NCBI GenBank assembly: GCA_002384855.1
Contig: DGBP01000075.1
Coordinates: forward strand, 51,289-115,288
Source: Nocardioidaceae bacterium UBA4001
GTDB lineage: Bacteria; Actinomycetota; Actinomycetes; Propionibacteriales; Nocardioidaceae
DNA: 64,000 nucleotides
Direction: 5' to 3'
Below are positions 25,247 to 34,528 of the stretch, in pieces. Under the pieces are notes generated by a model. It was not told where the DNA came from and searched no databases. It saw nothing but the letters and a program-made list of their open reading frames with translations. The stretch's first letter is position 1. Each line of letters starts with the position of its first letter. The position numbers and the translations under genes are program-made.

Positions 25247-26680
25247 TCAGAAGAGCAGGGCGTTCGCCGGCTCCTCGAGGAGGGCCCCCACGTCGGCGAG
25301 GAACCGCGACCCCTTCTCGCCGTCGACGAGCCGGTGGTCGAACGAGAGCGCCAGCGTCGTCACGTCGCGGACCTTGATCTTCCCCTTGTGCACCCACGGC
25401 TGCTTGCGCACCGCACCGAAGGCCAGGATCGCCGACTCGCCGGGGTTGATGATCGGCGTGCCCGCGTCGATGCCGAAGACGCCGACGTTCGTGATCGTGA
25501 ACGACCCGCCGCTCATCTCGGCCGGCTGGGTGCGTCCCTCGCGGGCGGTCGCCGCCAACGTGTTGATCGCCTGCGCGAGCTCGACCATCGACAGCTGGTC
25601 GGCGTCCTTGACGTTCGGCACCACGAGCCCCCGCGGAGTGGCCGCGGCGATGCCGAGGTTGACGTAGCTCTTGAACACCACCTCTGCGGCGGCCTCGTCC
25701 CAGGTCGCGTTGACCTCGGGAGTACGACGGGCAGCGAGGATGCACGCACGGGCCACGAGCAGCAGGGGCGAGACCTTGACGTCGCGGAAGTCGCGGTGGG
25801 ACCGCAGCGTCTCGACGTACCGCATCGTCCTGGTCACGTCCACGGTGAGCCACTCGGTGACGTGGGGTGCGGTGAAGGCGGACTCCACCATCGCCTGGCC
25901 CATCATCTTGCGCACGCCCTTGATCGGCTCGCGGCGCTCCCGCTCACCGGACCGCACCGGCGCGACCGGGGTGACCCCGACCGCGGCCGGCGCACCCGGC
26001 CGGCCGTGTCCCTCCACGTCGGCGCGGGTGACCGTGCCGTTCGGGCCGGAGGGCGCCACCTCGCGCAGGTCGATCCCGAGGTCCTTGGCGAGCTTGCGCA
26101 CCGGCGGCTTGGCCAGCACGCGCACGTCGCCCGAGCCCGGCGCGGCGACACGGTGGGCGGCCGAGGCGGCGGCCGACCGGGCCGGCACGGCCGGCTCGTC
26201 GACCTCGACCACCGCCTGCGACTGGGCGCCACCGGGCGAGAACGCACCCTGCACCTGCATCTGGGTGGCCGCCCCGGCCTCACTGGTCGGGCTGGCGCTG
26301 CCCTTGCGAGGCCGGCGCCGTGCCTCGACGGTGCGCGGGCCGTAGCCCACGAGCGTCTTCATCGGCGGCTCGTCGGACTCCTCCACCGCTGCGGCGGGAG
26401 CGGCTTCGGCAGCCTCGGCCGGGGTCTCGACGGGCTCGACCGCCGAGCCGTCGCCGATCGCGATGATCGGCGTGCCCACCTCGACGGTCGCGCCCTCCTC
26501 GACGAGGATCGAGGTCACCTCGCCGGCGAACGGCGAGGGCAGCTCCACCAGCGACTTCGCGGTCTCGATCTCGACGACGACGTCGTTGATCTTGACGACG
26601 TCTCCGACCTTGACCTTCCAGGAGACGATCTCGGCCTCGGTGAGGCCCTCACCCGGGTCGGGCAGCTTGTACTCAGGCAT
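25247..26680 (-). CDS. bkdC: Branched-chain alpha-keto acid dehydrogenase E2 (dihydrolipoamide acyltransferase)
   Basis: A 477-residue E2 core subunit that transfers acyl groups from E1 to CoA. The N-terminal lipoyl domain has its lysine in IETAKSLVE (Lys42). An Ala/Pro/Glu-rich linker leads to a peripheral-subunit-binding domain around residues 185-225 (VRKLAKDLGIDLREVAPSGPNG), then an acyltransferase domain ending in the active-site motif SFDHRLVDG near residue 450. Only one lipoyl domain is present. It follows E1-beta by 18 bases on the same strand. With both E1 genes being BKD-like, branched-chain keto acids are the likely substrates; a pyruvate or acetoin role is less likely. Confidence 0.9.
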   Translation of the reverse strand: MPEYKLPDPGEGLTEAEIVSWKVKVGDVVKINDVVVEIETAKSLVELPSPFAGEVTSILVEEGATVEVGTPIIAIGDGSAVEPVETPAEAAEAAPAAAVEESDEPPMKTLVGYGPRTVEARRRPRKGSASPTSEAGAATQMQVQGAFSPGGAQSQAVVEVDEPAVPARSAAASAAHRVAAPGSGDVRVLAKPPVRKLAKDLGIDLREVAPSGPNGTVTRADVEGHGRPGAPAAVGVTPVAPVRSGERERREPIKGVRKMMGQAMVESAFTAPHVTEWLTVDVTRTMRYVETLRSHRDFRDVKVSPLLLVARACILAARRTPEVNATWDEAAAEVVFKSYVNLGIAAATPRGLVVPNVKDADQLSMVELAQAINTLAATAREGRTQPAEMSGGSFTITNVGVFGIDAGTPIINPGESAILAFGAVRKQPWVHKGKIKVRDVTTLALSFDHRLVDGEKGSRFLADVGALLEEPANALLF

Positions 26681-26698
26681 GGGTCAGTTCTCCTGGTG

Positions 26699-27709
26699 TC
26701 AGAAGGCCAGCGCGCGGTCGACGGCGTCGAGCACCCGGTCGAGGTCGGGGAGCCACTCCTCCTCGATCCGGCTCGGCGGGTACGGCGTGTCGAACCCGCC
26801 GACCCGCAGCACCGGGGACTCGAGGGAGAAGAAGCACTCCTCGGTGATCCGGGCGGCGAGCTCGGCGCCCATGCCGAGGTTGACGTGCGCCTCGTGGGCG
26901 ACCACGACGCGGCCGGTCTTGCGGACCGACTCCAGGACCGGACCCATGTCGAGCGGCGAGAGGGTGCGCAGGTCGATCACCTCGATGCTCTTGCCCTCGC
27001 CCGCGGCCGCCTCGGCGCTCTGCATGGCGGTCTTCACCATCGGGCCGTAGGCGAGCAGGGTCAGGTCGCTGCCCGCACGGACCACCCGGGAGCTGAACAG
27101 CGGGTCGGCGTCGGCGAGCGTCAACGACTCGTCGAGCTCGGCCTTGTCGGCGTGGTACTGCCGCTTCGGCTCGAAGAAGATCACCGGGTCGTCGCAGGCG
27201 ATGGCCTGCTGGATCATGAAGTAGCCGTCGACCGGGTTCGAGCAGGAGACCACCTTCAGGCCCGGCGTGTGCGCGAACTGCGCCTCGGGGCTCTCGCTGT
27301 GGTGCTCGACCGCGCCGATGCCGCCGCCGTAGGGGATCCGCACGACGATGGGCATCTTGACCTTGCCCTGGCTGCGGAAGTGGATCTTGGCGACCTGGCT
27401 GACGATCTGGTCGTAAGCCGGGTAGACGAAGCCGTCGAACTGGATCTCGCAGACGGGGCGGTAGCCACGCATCGCGAGGCCGACCGCAGTGCCGAGGATG
27501 CCGGACTCCGCGAGCGGGGAGTCGATGACGCGGTCCTCGCCGAAGTCCTTCTGGAGCCCGTCGGTGATGCGGAAGACACCGCCGAGCTTGCCGACGTCCT
27601 CGCCCATCACGATGACCTTCGGGTCGTTCTCCATCGCGGCGCGCAGACCTGCGTTGAGGCCCTTCGCCAGGGTGATCCGCTGGGTTGAGCCTGTCGATAC
27701 CTCGGCCAT
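26699..27709 (-). CDS. bkdB: Branched-chain alpha-keto acid dehydrogenase E1 beta subunit
   Basis: A 336-residue transketolase-like E1-beta. The pyrimidine-binding domain has VIVMGEDVGKLGGVF and DSPLAESGILGTAVGLAMRGYRPVCEIQF, and the C-terminal transketolase domain carries VVAHEAHVNLGMGAELAARI. With E1-alpha it decarboxylates branched-chain 2-oxo acids using thiamine diphosphate and acylates E2. ATG 27709 coincides with the last base of the E1-alpha stop region, so the two are translationally coupled. E2 follows after 18 bases. Confidence 0.92.
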   Translation of the reverse strand: MAEVSTGSTQRITLAKGLNAGLRAAMENDPKVIVMGEDVGKLGGVFRITDGLQKDFGEDRVIDSPLAESGILGTAVGLAMRGYRPVCEIQFDGFVYPAYDQIVSQVAKIHFRSQGKVKMPIVVRIPYGGGIGAVEHHSESPEAQFAHTPGLKVVSCSNPVDGYFMIQQAIACDDPVIFFEPKRQYHADKAELDESLTLADADPLFSSRVVRAGSDLTLLAYGPMVKTAMQSAEAAAGEGKSIEVIDLRTLSPLDMGPVLESVRKTGRVVVAHEAHVNLGMGAELAARITEECFFSLESPVLRVGGFDTPYPPSRIEEEWLPDLDRVLDAVDRALAF

Positions 27710-28872
27710 CAGTGGGCCCCCTCAAATGAGTCGAGGTAGGCCGCGTAGGCCTCCTTCTGGGCGGCGAGCTCAGGGGTCTGGTCGACGTACACGTGGTCGA
27801 ACACGCTGAGCGGGGACGGGTCGGGCAGCGCCTTGCAGCCCTCGCGGAGGTGGTGGCCGAGCTGCTCGGCCTCCTCCTCGATCTCCTCGAAGAAGCTGTC
27901 GTCGACAAGGCCGTTGCGGGTGAGGTAGGCCTTCACCCGCGCGATCGGGTCCTTGAGCTTCCAGGCCTCGACGTCGGAGGAGAGCCGGTAGCGGGTCGGG
28001 TCGTCGGTCGTGGTGTGCGCGCCCATCCGGTAGGTGTAGGCCTCGACCAGCGTGGGTCCGCTGCCCTCGTGGGCGCGCTGGAGCGCTGCCTTGGTGACGG
28101 CGTAGCAGGCGAGCACGTCGTTGCCGTCGACGCGGACGCCGTGGAAGCCGAAGCCGAGGGCGCGCTGGTAGAGCGGGACGCGGCTCTGGCGCTCGAACGG
28201 CTCCGAGATCGCCCACTGGTTGTTCTGGCAGAAGAACACCACGGGCGCGTTGTAGGAGGCGGCGAAGATGAACGACTCGTTCACGTCGCCCTGGCTGCTG
28301 GCGCCGTCGCCGAAGTAGGCCACGACCGCGGCGTCGCGCTCGGCGTCACCGGTGCCGACCACGCCGTCGCGCTGCATGCCCATGGCGTAGCCGACCGCGT
28401 GCAGGGTCTGGGCGCCGATGACGATCGTGTAGAGCCCGAAGTTGTTCGCGTTCGGGTCCCAGCCGCCCTGGTCGACCCCACGGAAGAGCCCCAGCAGGCG
28501 CAGCGGGTCGAGGTCGCGGGTCCAGGCGACGCCGTGCTCGCGGTAGGTCGGGAAGACGAAGTCCTGGGGGGCCAGCGCGCGGCCGGAGCCGATCTGCGCG
28601 GCCTCCTGGCCGAGGAGCTGCGCCCAGATGCCGAGCTCGCCGTGACGCTGGAGGGCGGTCGCCTCGACGTCGATGCGGCGGGTGAGCACCATGTCACGGT
28701 AGAAGCCCTTGATCGCCTCGTCGTCGAGGTCGAAGGAGAACTCGGGGTGCTCCACGCGCTCGCCCTCGGGCGTCAGGAGCTGCACCAGCTCGGGGCCGCC
28801 GTCGGCGTGGGAGGGGCCGAACACGTCCTCGGGGCCCGGGAAGTCGGCCGTGGTTCCTGCTTGCTGTGTCAC
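27709..28872 (-). CDS. bkdA: Branched-chain alpha-keto acid dehydrogenase E1 alpha subunit
   Basis: A 387-residue E1-alpha containing the thiamine diphosphate motif, which begins GDGASSQGDVNESFIFA and ends in the NN of FFCQNNQW. The phosphorylation-loop-like region YRMGAHTTTDDPTRYR is also present. I chose GTG 28872 because AGGAG lies 6 bases upstream; longer in-frame readings up to 29079 would add a low-complexity Arg-rich leader. It is the first gene of the bkdABC operon. A -10-like TACTTT on the minus strand at 29085-29080 would give a roughly 200-base leader. The E3 gene is not in the window. Confidence 0.92.
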   Translation of the reverse strand: MTQQAGTTADFPGPEDVFGPSHADGGPELVQLLTPEGERVEHPEFSFDLDDEAIKGFYRDMVLTRRIDVEATALQRHGELGIWAQLLGQEAAQIGSGRALAPQDFVFPTYREHGVAWTRDLDPLRLLGLFRGVDQGGWDPNANNFGLYTIVIGAQTLHAVGYAMGMQRDGVVGTGDAERDAAVVAYFGDGASSQGDVNESFIFAASYNAPVVFFCQNNQWAISEPFERQSRVPLYQRALGFGFHGVRVDGNDVLACYAVTKAALQRAHEGSGPTLVEAYTYRMGAHTTTDDPTRYRLSSDVEAWKLKDPIARVKAYLTRNGLVDDSFFEEIEEEAEQLGHHLREGCKALPDPSPLSVFDHVYVDQTPELAAQKEAYAAYLDSFEGAH

Positions 28873-29153
28873 CTGCACTCCTAGGGGTTGACGGCGTACG
28901 GGGTCTCCGCCGCCGGCCTCTTGGCTCACGACCGGGCGCGAGGGTGCGCGCGGGGTGGTGCGCATCGGTTCGTGACTCGGTCGTCGTACGTCGTGCCGGG
29001 CTGCTGCGCCCCGCGCCGGCCGGCGGTCAGCCGGACGAGCACGGTCTGTGACCGGCGACACACCGGCCTCATGGCTCATAAAGTACCCACCTTCGGCGGG
29101 GCCGCCTAATCGGGGCTCCTACCCTGTGTCATGAGCAGTCAGAGAGGTTGGTC

Positions 29154-30128
29154 ATGACATCCGGGCCGCACCCCGAAAGCCCGCCGCGGCCGGCTCCGCG
29201 CACCGGGCTGGTCGTCGCCGCACTGCTCGTGGTGTACGTCGTGTGGGGCTCGACCTACCTCGGCATCCGCATCATGGTGGAGGAGGCTCCACCGCTCGTC
29301 TCCGGGGGTCTGCGGTTCATGACCGCCGGGGTCCTGCTCGGGCTGGTCCTGGCGGTCAGGAGCGGCGTACGACGGCTGCGGGTCACGCGCCGCGAGCTGG
29401 CCGGGGCAGCGTTCCTGGGCCTGATGCTGCCGATGCTCGGCAACGGTCTCGTCTCGGTCGGGGAGGACCTCGGCGCCCCCTCGGGTGTGACCGCGCTGCT
29501 GATCGCGTCGATCCCACTGTGGATCGTCTGGTTCCGGGTCATGAGCGGCGACCTGCCCGGACCGCTGAGCCTCCTCGGCGTCCTCCTCGGCTTCGCCGGG
29601 CTGGCCTACCTCGTGTTCGCCGGCCAGGGCTCCGGGTCCCGGGAGCTGCCGCTGGTGGCGGCCGGGATCATCGTGTTCGCCTCGGTCTGCTGGGCGCTGG
29701 GGTCCTTCCTCCAGCCACGGCTGACACTGCCGCGGGACGTCTTCGTCACGGCGGTCTACGAGATGCTCAGCGGCGGAGCGATCATGGTCGTCACAGGGCT
29801 GCTCGTCGGGGAGCGCTTCACCTTCGACTACGGCGCCCGCACCTGGCTGGCGCTGGGCTACCTCGTGCTGTTCGGGTCGATGCTGGCCTTCACCAGCTAC
29901 GTCTGGCTGCTCGCGAACGCGCCGATCTCGCTCGTCGCGACCTACGCCTACGTCAACCCCGTGGTCGCGGTGTTCCTCGGCTGGCTGGTCCTCGCCGAGG
30001 CGGTGACCCTCCCGGTCGTGGTCGGCGGCGGGGTGGTCGTCCTCGCCGTCGTGGTCGTGATCACCGCGGAACGCCCCCGGCGCACACCTCTCCCGGAGAC
30101 ACCCGCGCCGGAGTCGCTGCGGCAGTAG
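29154..30128 (+). CDS. EamA/DMT-superfamily exporter
   Basis: A 324-residue membrane protein with ten predicted helices arranged as two EamA repeats, the second beginning near GIIVFASVCWALGSFL. Such proteins export amino acids, nucleosides or other small metabolites. WGSTYLGIRIMVEEAPP in the first helix is typical of the YedA-like branch. ATG 29154 has AGAGAGG upstream with 6-base spacing. A possible 8-codon reading frame (29131-29157, ATG to TGA) overlaps the start. The gene is divergent from bkdA, so export of a branched-chain amino acid is a possibility but nothing in the sequence shows it. Confidence 0.85.
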   Translation: MTSGPHPESPPRPAPRTGLVVAALLVVYVVWGSTYLGIRIMVEEAPPLVSGGLRFMTAGVLLGLVLAVRSGVRRLRVTRRELAGAAFLGLMLPMLGNGLVSVGEDLGAPSGVTALLIASIPLWIVWFRVMSGDLPGPLSLLGVLLGFAGLAYLVFAGQGSGSRELPLVAAGIIVFASVCWALGSFLQPRLTLPRDVFVTAVYEMLSGGAIMVVTGLLVGERFTFDYGARTWLALGYLVLFGSMLAFTSYVWLLANAPISLVATYAYVNPVVAVFLGWLVLAEAVTLPVVVGGGVVVLAVVVVITAERPRRTPLPETPAPESLRQ

Positions 30129-30137
30129 GTTCGAGCC

Positions 30138-31898
30138 ATGGCGGCGAGGGACGGTGCGCGGAGCGGAGTGGACCGCCTCGCGAGCATCGCGCCCGGCCTG
30201 GCGACGATGCTGCGCTACCGCCGCTCGTGGCTGCGCGGCGACCTCCTGGCCGGCGTGACGGTGGCGGCCTACCTCGTCCCCCAGGTCATGGCCTATGCCG
30301 AGGTCGCCGGGCTCCCGGCCGTCGTGGGGCTGTGGGCCGTCGTGGCTCCGCTGCTCGTCTACGCCCTCCTCGGCTCCTCACGGCAGCTGTCCATCGGCCC
30401 GGAGTCCACGACCGCACTGATGACCGCCGCCGCGATCGGCGCCCTGGGGGCGGGCGACCCCGAGCGCTACGCGTCCCTCGCGGCCGCCCTGGCGCTGGCC
30501 GTCGGCACCGTCTCGCTCCTCGGCTACGTCGGGCGGCTCGGCTTCCTCGCCGACCTGCTCTCCCGGCCGGTGCTGGTGGGGTACATGGCGGGCATCGCGG
30601 TGCTCATGGTCGTCAGCCAGCTCGGCAAGCTCAGCGGTATGACGGTCGGGGGGGAGACCCCGCTCGAGCAGGCCGGGTACACCCTCGCGCACCTCGGCGA
30701 CTTCCGGCTGCCCACGGTGACGCTCGCGGGCGTCGTACTCGTCCTGCTGCTGCTCGGCCAGCACTACCGGCCGACCTGGCCCAACCCGCTGCTGGTGATG
30801 GTCCTGGCCGCGGCGGCGGTGGCACTGCTCGACCTCGAGGAGCAGGGCATCGCGGTGGTCGGCTCCGTGCCGCGGGGGCTGCCGGTGCCGGGACTGCCCG
30901 ACGTCGACCTCGCGACGGTGGTCGAGCTGTTCGTGCCCGCGGTCGGTGTCGCGCTCGTCGGCTACACCGACAACGTGCTCACCGGCCGGGCCTTCGCCTC
31001 GAAGCACCACCAGCACATCGACGCCCACCAGGAGTTCCTGGCCCTCGGTGTCGCGAACGTCGCGGCGGGGCTGACCCACGCCTTCCCGGTGAGCAGCAGC
31101 GGGAGCCGGACCGTGATCGGTGACGCGCTCGGCAGCCGCAGCCAGCTCTACTCGCTCGTGACGCTCGCGACCGTCCTGGTCACCATGGTCTTCCTCGGAC
31201 CGGTGCTCGCGGCGTTCCCGATGGCCGCCCTCGGCGGCGTCGTCGTCTTCGCCGCGATCCGGCTGGTCGACGTCGGCGAGCTGCGCCGCATCGCCGCCTT
31301 CCGACGCAGCGAGCTGCTCATCGCGCTCACCACTGCCGGCTCGGTCCTCGTGCTCGGGGTCCTGCCCGGCATCGGGGTCGCGATCTCGCTGTCGATCGTG
31401 GAGGTGCTGCGCCGGGTGGCGCGGCCCCACGACGGCATCCTCGGCTACGCCCCTGACGTGCCCGGCATGCACGACGTCGACGACTACCCGTCGGCGAAGC
31501 TCGTGCCCGGCCTGGTCGTCTACCGCTACGACGCACCGCTGTTCTTCGCCAACGCCGACAACTTCGTGCGCCGAGCGCTGGCCGCCGTCGACGACTCGGC
31601 CTCCCCCGTCGAGTGGTTCCTGCTCAACGCCGAGGCGAACACCGAGGTCGACATGACAGGCGTCGACGCCCTCGAGGAGGTCCGCAGGACGCTGGCCGAA
31701 CGCGGCGTGGTCTTCGCGATGGCCCGGGTCAAGCAGGACCTCCGGGAGATGCTGTCCGCGGCCGGCTTCCTCGAATCCGTAGGCGAGGACCGGATCTTCC
31801 TGACCCTGCCGACCGCGGTGGCGGCCTACGTCGACGCCTACCGGGACCGGCACGGCGTGGCACCGCCGGGCGTGCACATCCCCCGTCCCCCGGCGTGA
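30138..31898 (+). CDS. SulP-family anion transporter with STAS domain
   Basis: A 586-residue transporter. The membrane domain has about 14 helices, beginning with LAGVTVAAYLVPQVMAYAEVAGLPAVVGLW, the SulP signature. TDNVLTGRAFASKH and the following NVAAGLTHAFPVSSSGSRT are the usual conserved core motifs. The cytoplasmic STAS domain occupies about residues 440-560, with FFANADNFVRRAL and TEVDMTGVDALEEV. Substrates in this family include sulfate, bicarbonate and dicarboxylates, and the sequence does not distinguish them. ATG 30138 lies 6 bases after TAGGTT, so a leaderless promoter independent of the EamA gene is likely. Confidence 0.9.
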   Translation: MAARDGARSGVDRLASIAPGLATMLRYRRSWLRGDLLAGVTVAAYLVPQVMAYAEVAGLPAVVGLWAVVAPLLVYALLGSSRQLSIGPESTTALMTAAAIGALGAGDPERYASLAAALALAVGTVSLLGYVGRLGFLADLLSRPVLVGYMAGIAVLMVVSQLGKLSGMTVGGETPLEQAGYTLAHLGDFRLPTVTLAGVVLVLLLLGQHYRPTWPNPLLVMVLAAAAVALLDLEEQGIAVVGSVPRGLPVPGLPDVDLATVVELFVPAVGVALVGYTDNVLTGRAFASKHHQHIDAHQEFLALGVANVAAGLTHAFPVSSSGSRTVIGDALGSRSQLYSLVTLATVLVTMVFLGPVLAAFPMAALGGVVVFAAIRLVDVGELRRIAAFRRSELLIALTTAGSVLVLGVLPGIGVAISLSIVEVLRRVARPHDGILGYAPDVPGMHDVDDYPSAKLVPGLVVYRYDAPLFFANADNFVRRALAAVDDSASPVEWFLLNAEANTEVDMTGVDALEEVRRTLAERGVVFAMARVKQDLREMLSAAGFLESVGEDRIFLTLPTAVAAYVDAYRDRHGVAPPGVHIPRPPA

Positions 31899-31915
31899 CA
31901 CCCTCCCGAGTGTTG

Positions 31916-31933
31916 ACCAGGGCATGCGGGAGA
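31916..31933 (+). repeat. 18-bp direct repeat, copy 1 (upstream of the SRPBCC gene)
   Basis: ACCAGGGCATGCGGGAGA at 31916-31933 recurs exactly at 32531-32548. The two copies bracket the SRPBCC gene; only the second continues into a strong hairpin. Confidence 0.75.
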
Positions 31934-32056
31934 CAGCCTCCCTCCCGGGTGGACCTGCCACGGGCCACCTGCCACGGGAAGGGACGGCCCTCCAGGGTGA
32001 CCGGGAGGGCCGACCCCCGCCGGCTCGACGGCCGGCGGCTGGCCTACGGTCGACCC

Positions 32057-32524
32057 ATGACCGACCAGCCCATACCCGCGCAGATCTCCGCCTCGACCAC
32101 CGTCGACGCCCCGCCCGCCGTCGTCTTCGCGATCCTGTCGGACCCGCGCCAGCACTCCCGGATCGACGGGTCGGGCTCCGTCGGCTCGGTGATCGAGGGG
32201 CCCGAGCGGCTGACCGCGAAGGGCGACACGTTCTCGGTCAAGATGAAGATCGTGGTGCCGTACAAGATCACCAACCACGTCGTGGAGCTCGAGCCCGACC
32301 GCCGGATCGCCTGGCGCCACTTCGGCGGTCACCGCTGGCGCTACGAGCTCGAGCCCACCGACGACGGGGGTACGACGGTCACCGAGACCTTCGACTACTC
32401 CCGATACAAGCCCTTCGCGGCCAAGGTGCTCGCCCTGAGCGGGGCGCTGAAGCGCAACCGGCACGGGATCGAGCAGACCCTCGTCCGGCTCAAGAAGGCC
32501 GCCGAGTCCGACGCCGCCGCCTGA
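32057..32524 (+). CDS. SRPBCC (START/Bet v1-like) family protein
   Basis: A 155-residue helix-grip protein of the polyketide cyclase/dehydratase-like SRPBCC superfamily. It shows ISASTTVDAPPAVVFAILSDPRQHSRIDGSG at the start, then KMKIVVPYKITNHVVELEPDRRIAWRHFG, and a long C-terminal helix. These proteins bind hydrophobic ligands in a cavity, and the ligand here is unknown. ATG 32057 lies 6 bases after TACGGT, consistent with leaderless transcription. It is a single gene between the SulP gene and a convergent ABC operon, flanked by two copies of an 18-bp repeat. Confidence 0.85.
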   Translation: MTDQPIPAQISASTTVDAPPAVVFAILSDPRQHSRIDGSGSVGSVIEGPERLTAKGDTFSVKMKIVVPYKITNHVVELEPDRRIAWRHFGGHRWRYELEPTDDGGTTVTETFDYSRYKPFAAKVLALSGALKRNRHGIEQTLVRLKKAAESDAAA

Positions 32525-32530
32525 GCGTCC

Positions 32531-32548
32531 ACCAGGGCATGCGGGAGA
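32531..32548 (+). repeat. 18-bp direct repeat, copy 2 (downstream of the SRPBCC gene)
   Basis: Identical to the 18-bp sequence at 31916-31933. Its last bases form the start of the hairpin at 32544-32595. Confidence 0.75.
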
Positions 32549-32595
32549 GCTGTTCGCTCCCCCGGCGGACGTCCCAGGGGAGAGAACAGCTCTCC
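32544..32595. terminator. Long bidirectional hairpin between convergent genes
   Basis: GGAGAGCTGTTC (32544-32555) pairs with GAACAGCTCTCC (32584-32595), and inside it CTCCCC (32557-32562) pairs with GGGGAG (32577-32582), separated by a single G/A mismatch. It lies between the SRPBCC stop and the ABC exporter stop, so it could terminate both transcripts. Confidence 0.7.
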
Positions 32596-32635
32596 GGGGG
32601 AAGGCAGCGGCCGGGGCGTACGACGCCGGGGCGGA

Positions 32636-34528
32636 TCAGGCGAGCGACTCCAGCCACGCGTCGTGCAGCGCCGAGAACCGCCCCTCGCCCCCCTCGACGA
32701 GCTCGTGCGGCGTGCCGTCCTCGACGATCCGGCCGTGCTCGAGCACGACCACCCGGTCGGCGATCTCCACGGTCGAGAGCCGGTGCGCGATGATCACCGC
32801 GGTGCGCTCGGCGAGGATCGTGCGCAGCGCGTGCTGCACCAGCCGCTCCGAGGGCACGTCGAGCGACGAGGTCGCCTCGTCGAGGATCAGCACGTCGGGG
32901 TCGGCCAGGAACGCCCGGGCGAAGGCGACCAGCTGCCGCTGCCCGGCCGAAAGGCGACCGCCCTTGTTCGCCACGTCGGTGTCGTAGCCGGCGGGCAGGG
33001 CGCTGATGAACTCGTGCGCGCCGATCGCCTTCGCGGCCGCCACGACCTCGTCCGTCGAGGCGGTGGGACGCCCGAAGCGGATGTTGTCGGCCACGGTGCC
33101 GCCGAACAGGTAGCTCTCCTGCGTGACCATGACGACCGCCCTGCGCAGGGTCGGCTCGTCGAGGTCGCGCAGGTCGACCCCGTCGAGCAGCACCCGGCCC
33201 GACACGGGGTCGTAGAACCGGGACAGCAGCTTGGCGATGGTCGTCTTGCCGGCGCCCGTCGTACCCACCAGCGCCACGGTCTGGCCTGCCGGCACCGTCA
33301 GGTCGAGGCCCGGAAGCACCGGGGTGCCGTCGACGTAGGAGAACCCGACGTCGTCGAAGCGGACCTGGCCGCGGACGTCCTCCATCGGCACCGGGTCGGC
33401 CGGCTCGGGGACGCCGGGCTCCTCCTCGAGCACGCCCGACAGCTTCTCCAACGCAGCCGACGCGCTCTGGAAGGTGTTGTAGAACTGCGAGATCTCCTGC
33501 ATGGGCTCGAAGAACTGACGCAGGTAGAGCAGGAACGCCGCGAGCGCACCGACGGTGATGTCCCCGTCGAGGGCCAGGTATGCGCCGTACAGCAGGGTCA
33601 CCGCGATCGTGACGTTGCCGATGAGCTTCACGCCCGGCATGAACCACGCGAAGAGCCGGAAGGCGCGGAGGTTCGCGAGGCGGTACTGGTCGTTGACGTC
33701 GTCGAAGATCTCCTGGTTGCGCGCCTCGCGCCGGAAGGCCTGCACCGCGCGGATGCCGCCCATCGACTCGACGAAGTGCACGATGACCAGCGCGACCTTC
33801 TCGCGGGTCACGCGGTAGGTCTTCGCGGTCTCCTTGCGGAACCAGTTGGTCAGCAGGAGCAGGAACGGGAAGCTGAGCAGCGCCACCAGGGCGAGCTCCA
33901 CGTCGAGCACGAGCAGCAGGATCGCGGTGCCGAAGAGGGTGAGCACGGCGGTCACCAGGCCGTCGAAGCCGGACTCGAGCATCTCGTAGATCGCGTCGAC
34001 GTCCGAGGTCTGCCGGGAGATGACCCGGCCGGAGGTGTACTCGTCGTGGAAGGCCAGGCTGAGCCGCTGGAAGTGGCGGAACACCCGACGACGGACCTCG
34101 AAGAGCATGTCCTGGCCGATCCGGCCCGCCAGCACGAGGAAGGTCTGCCGGGTCACCGCCTGGAGGACGATCGCGCCGACCACGACCGCGACGATCGTGA
34201 AGAGCACGCTGGTGTCGCCGCCCTCGCGGATCGGCGGGATGCCGCTGTCGATGCCCTCCTTGACCAGCCACGGGATGGACAGCCGCGCGGCGTTCTCGGC
34301 GAGCACCACGCCGACCAGCACCCACAGCCAGCGCCGGTGAGGCCGCAACAGCTCGCCGAGGAGACGCCGTGAGCGCTTGCGGAGCATCCCGGTGACGTGG
34401 GCACCGAGGTCCTCCTCCTCGCGGCCGTCCGCGGCGACACCCCGCCAGCCGGCCTCCTCCTGCTCGGCGACGACGCGGGCCTCGTCCTCGAGGCGCTCGC
34501 TGTCGGTCCCGGGTCCGGCCTTGCTCAC
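32636..34528 (-). CDS. Heterodimeric ABC exporter subunit, canonical catalytic site
   Basis: A 630-residue half-transporter: an N-terminal charged extension of about 70 residues, six transmembrane helices, then a nucleotide-binding domain from about residue 390. Walker A is GTTGAGKTT, Walker B is VLILDEATSSLD with the catalytic glutamate intact, and the switch histidine is in AVIIAHRLS. The ABC signature is altered to LSAGQRQ. It pairs with the adjacent half-transporter, whose deviations are complementary. GTG 34528 overlaps the upstream stop by 4 bases, so the two are made together. The substrate is unknown; drugs, lipids or peptides are typical for this family. Confidence 0.93.
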   Translation of the reverse strand: MSKAGPGTDSERLEDEARVVAEQEEAGWRGVAADGREEEDLGAHVTGMLRKRSRRLLGELLRPHRRWLWVLVGVVLAENAARLSIPWLVKEGIDSGIPPIREGGDTSVLFTIVAVVVGAIVLQAVTRQTFLVLAGRIGQDMLFEVRRRVFRHFQRLSLAFHDEYTSGRVISRQTSDVDAIYEMLESGFDGLVTAVLTLFGTAILLLVLDVELALVALLSFPFLLLLTNWFRKETAKTYRVTREKVALVIVHFVESMGGIRAVQAFRREARNQEIFDDVNDQYRLANLRAFRLFAWFMPGVKLIGNVTIAVTLLYGAYLALDGDITVGALAAFLLYLRQFFEPMQEISQFYNTFQSASAALEKLSGVLEEEPGVPEPADPVPMEDVRGQVRFDDVGFSYVDGTPVLPGLDLTVPAGQTVALVGTTGAGKTTIAKLLSRFYDPVSGRVLLDGVDLRDLDEPTLRRAVVMVTQESYLFGGTVADNIRFGRPTASTDEVVAAAKAIGAHEFISALPAGYDTDVANKGGRLSAGQRQLVAFARAFLADPDVLILDEATSSLDVPSERLVQHALRTILAERTAVIIAHRLSTVEIADRVVVLEHGRIVEDGTPHELVEGGEGRFSALHDAWLESLA

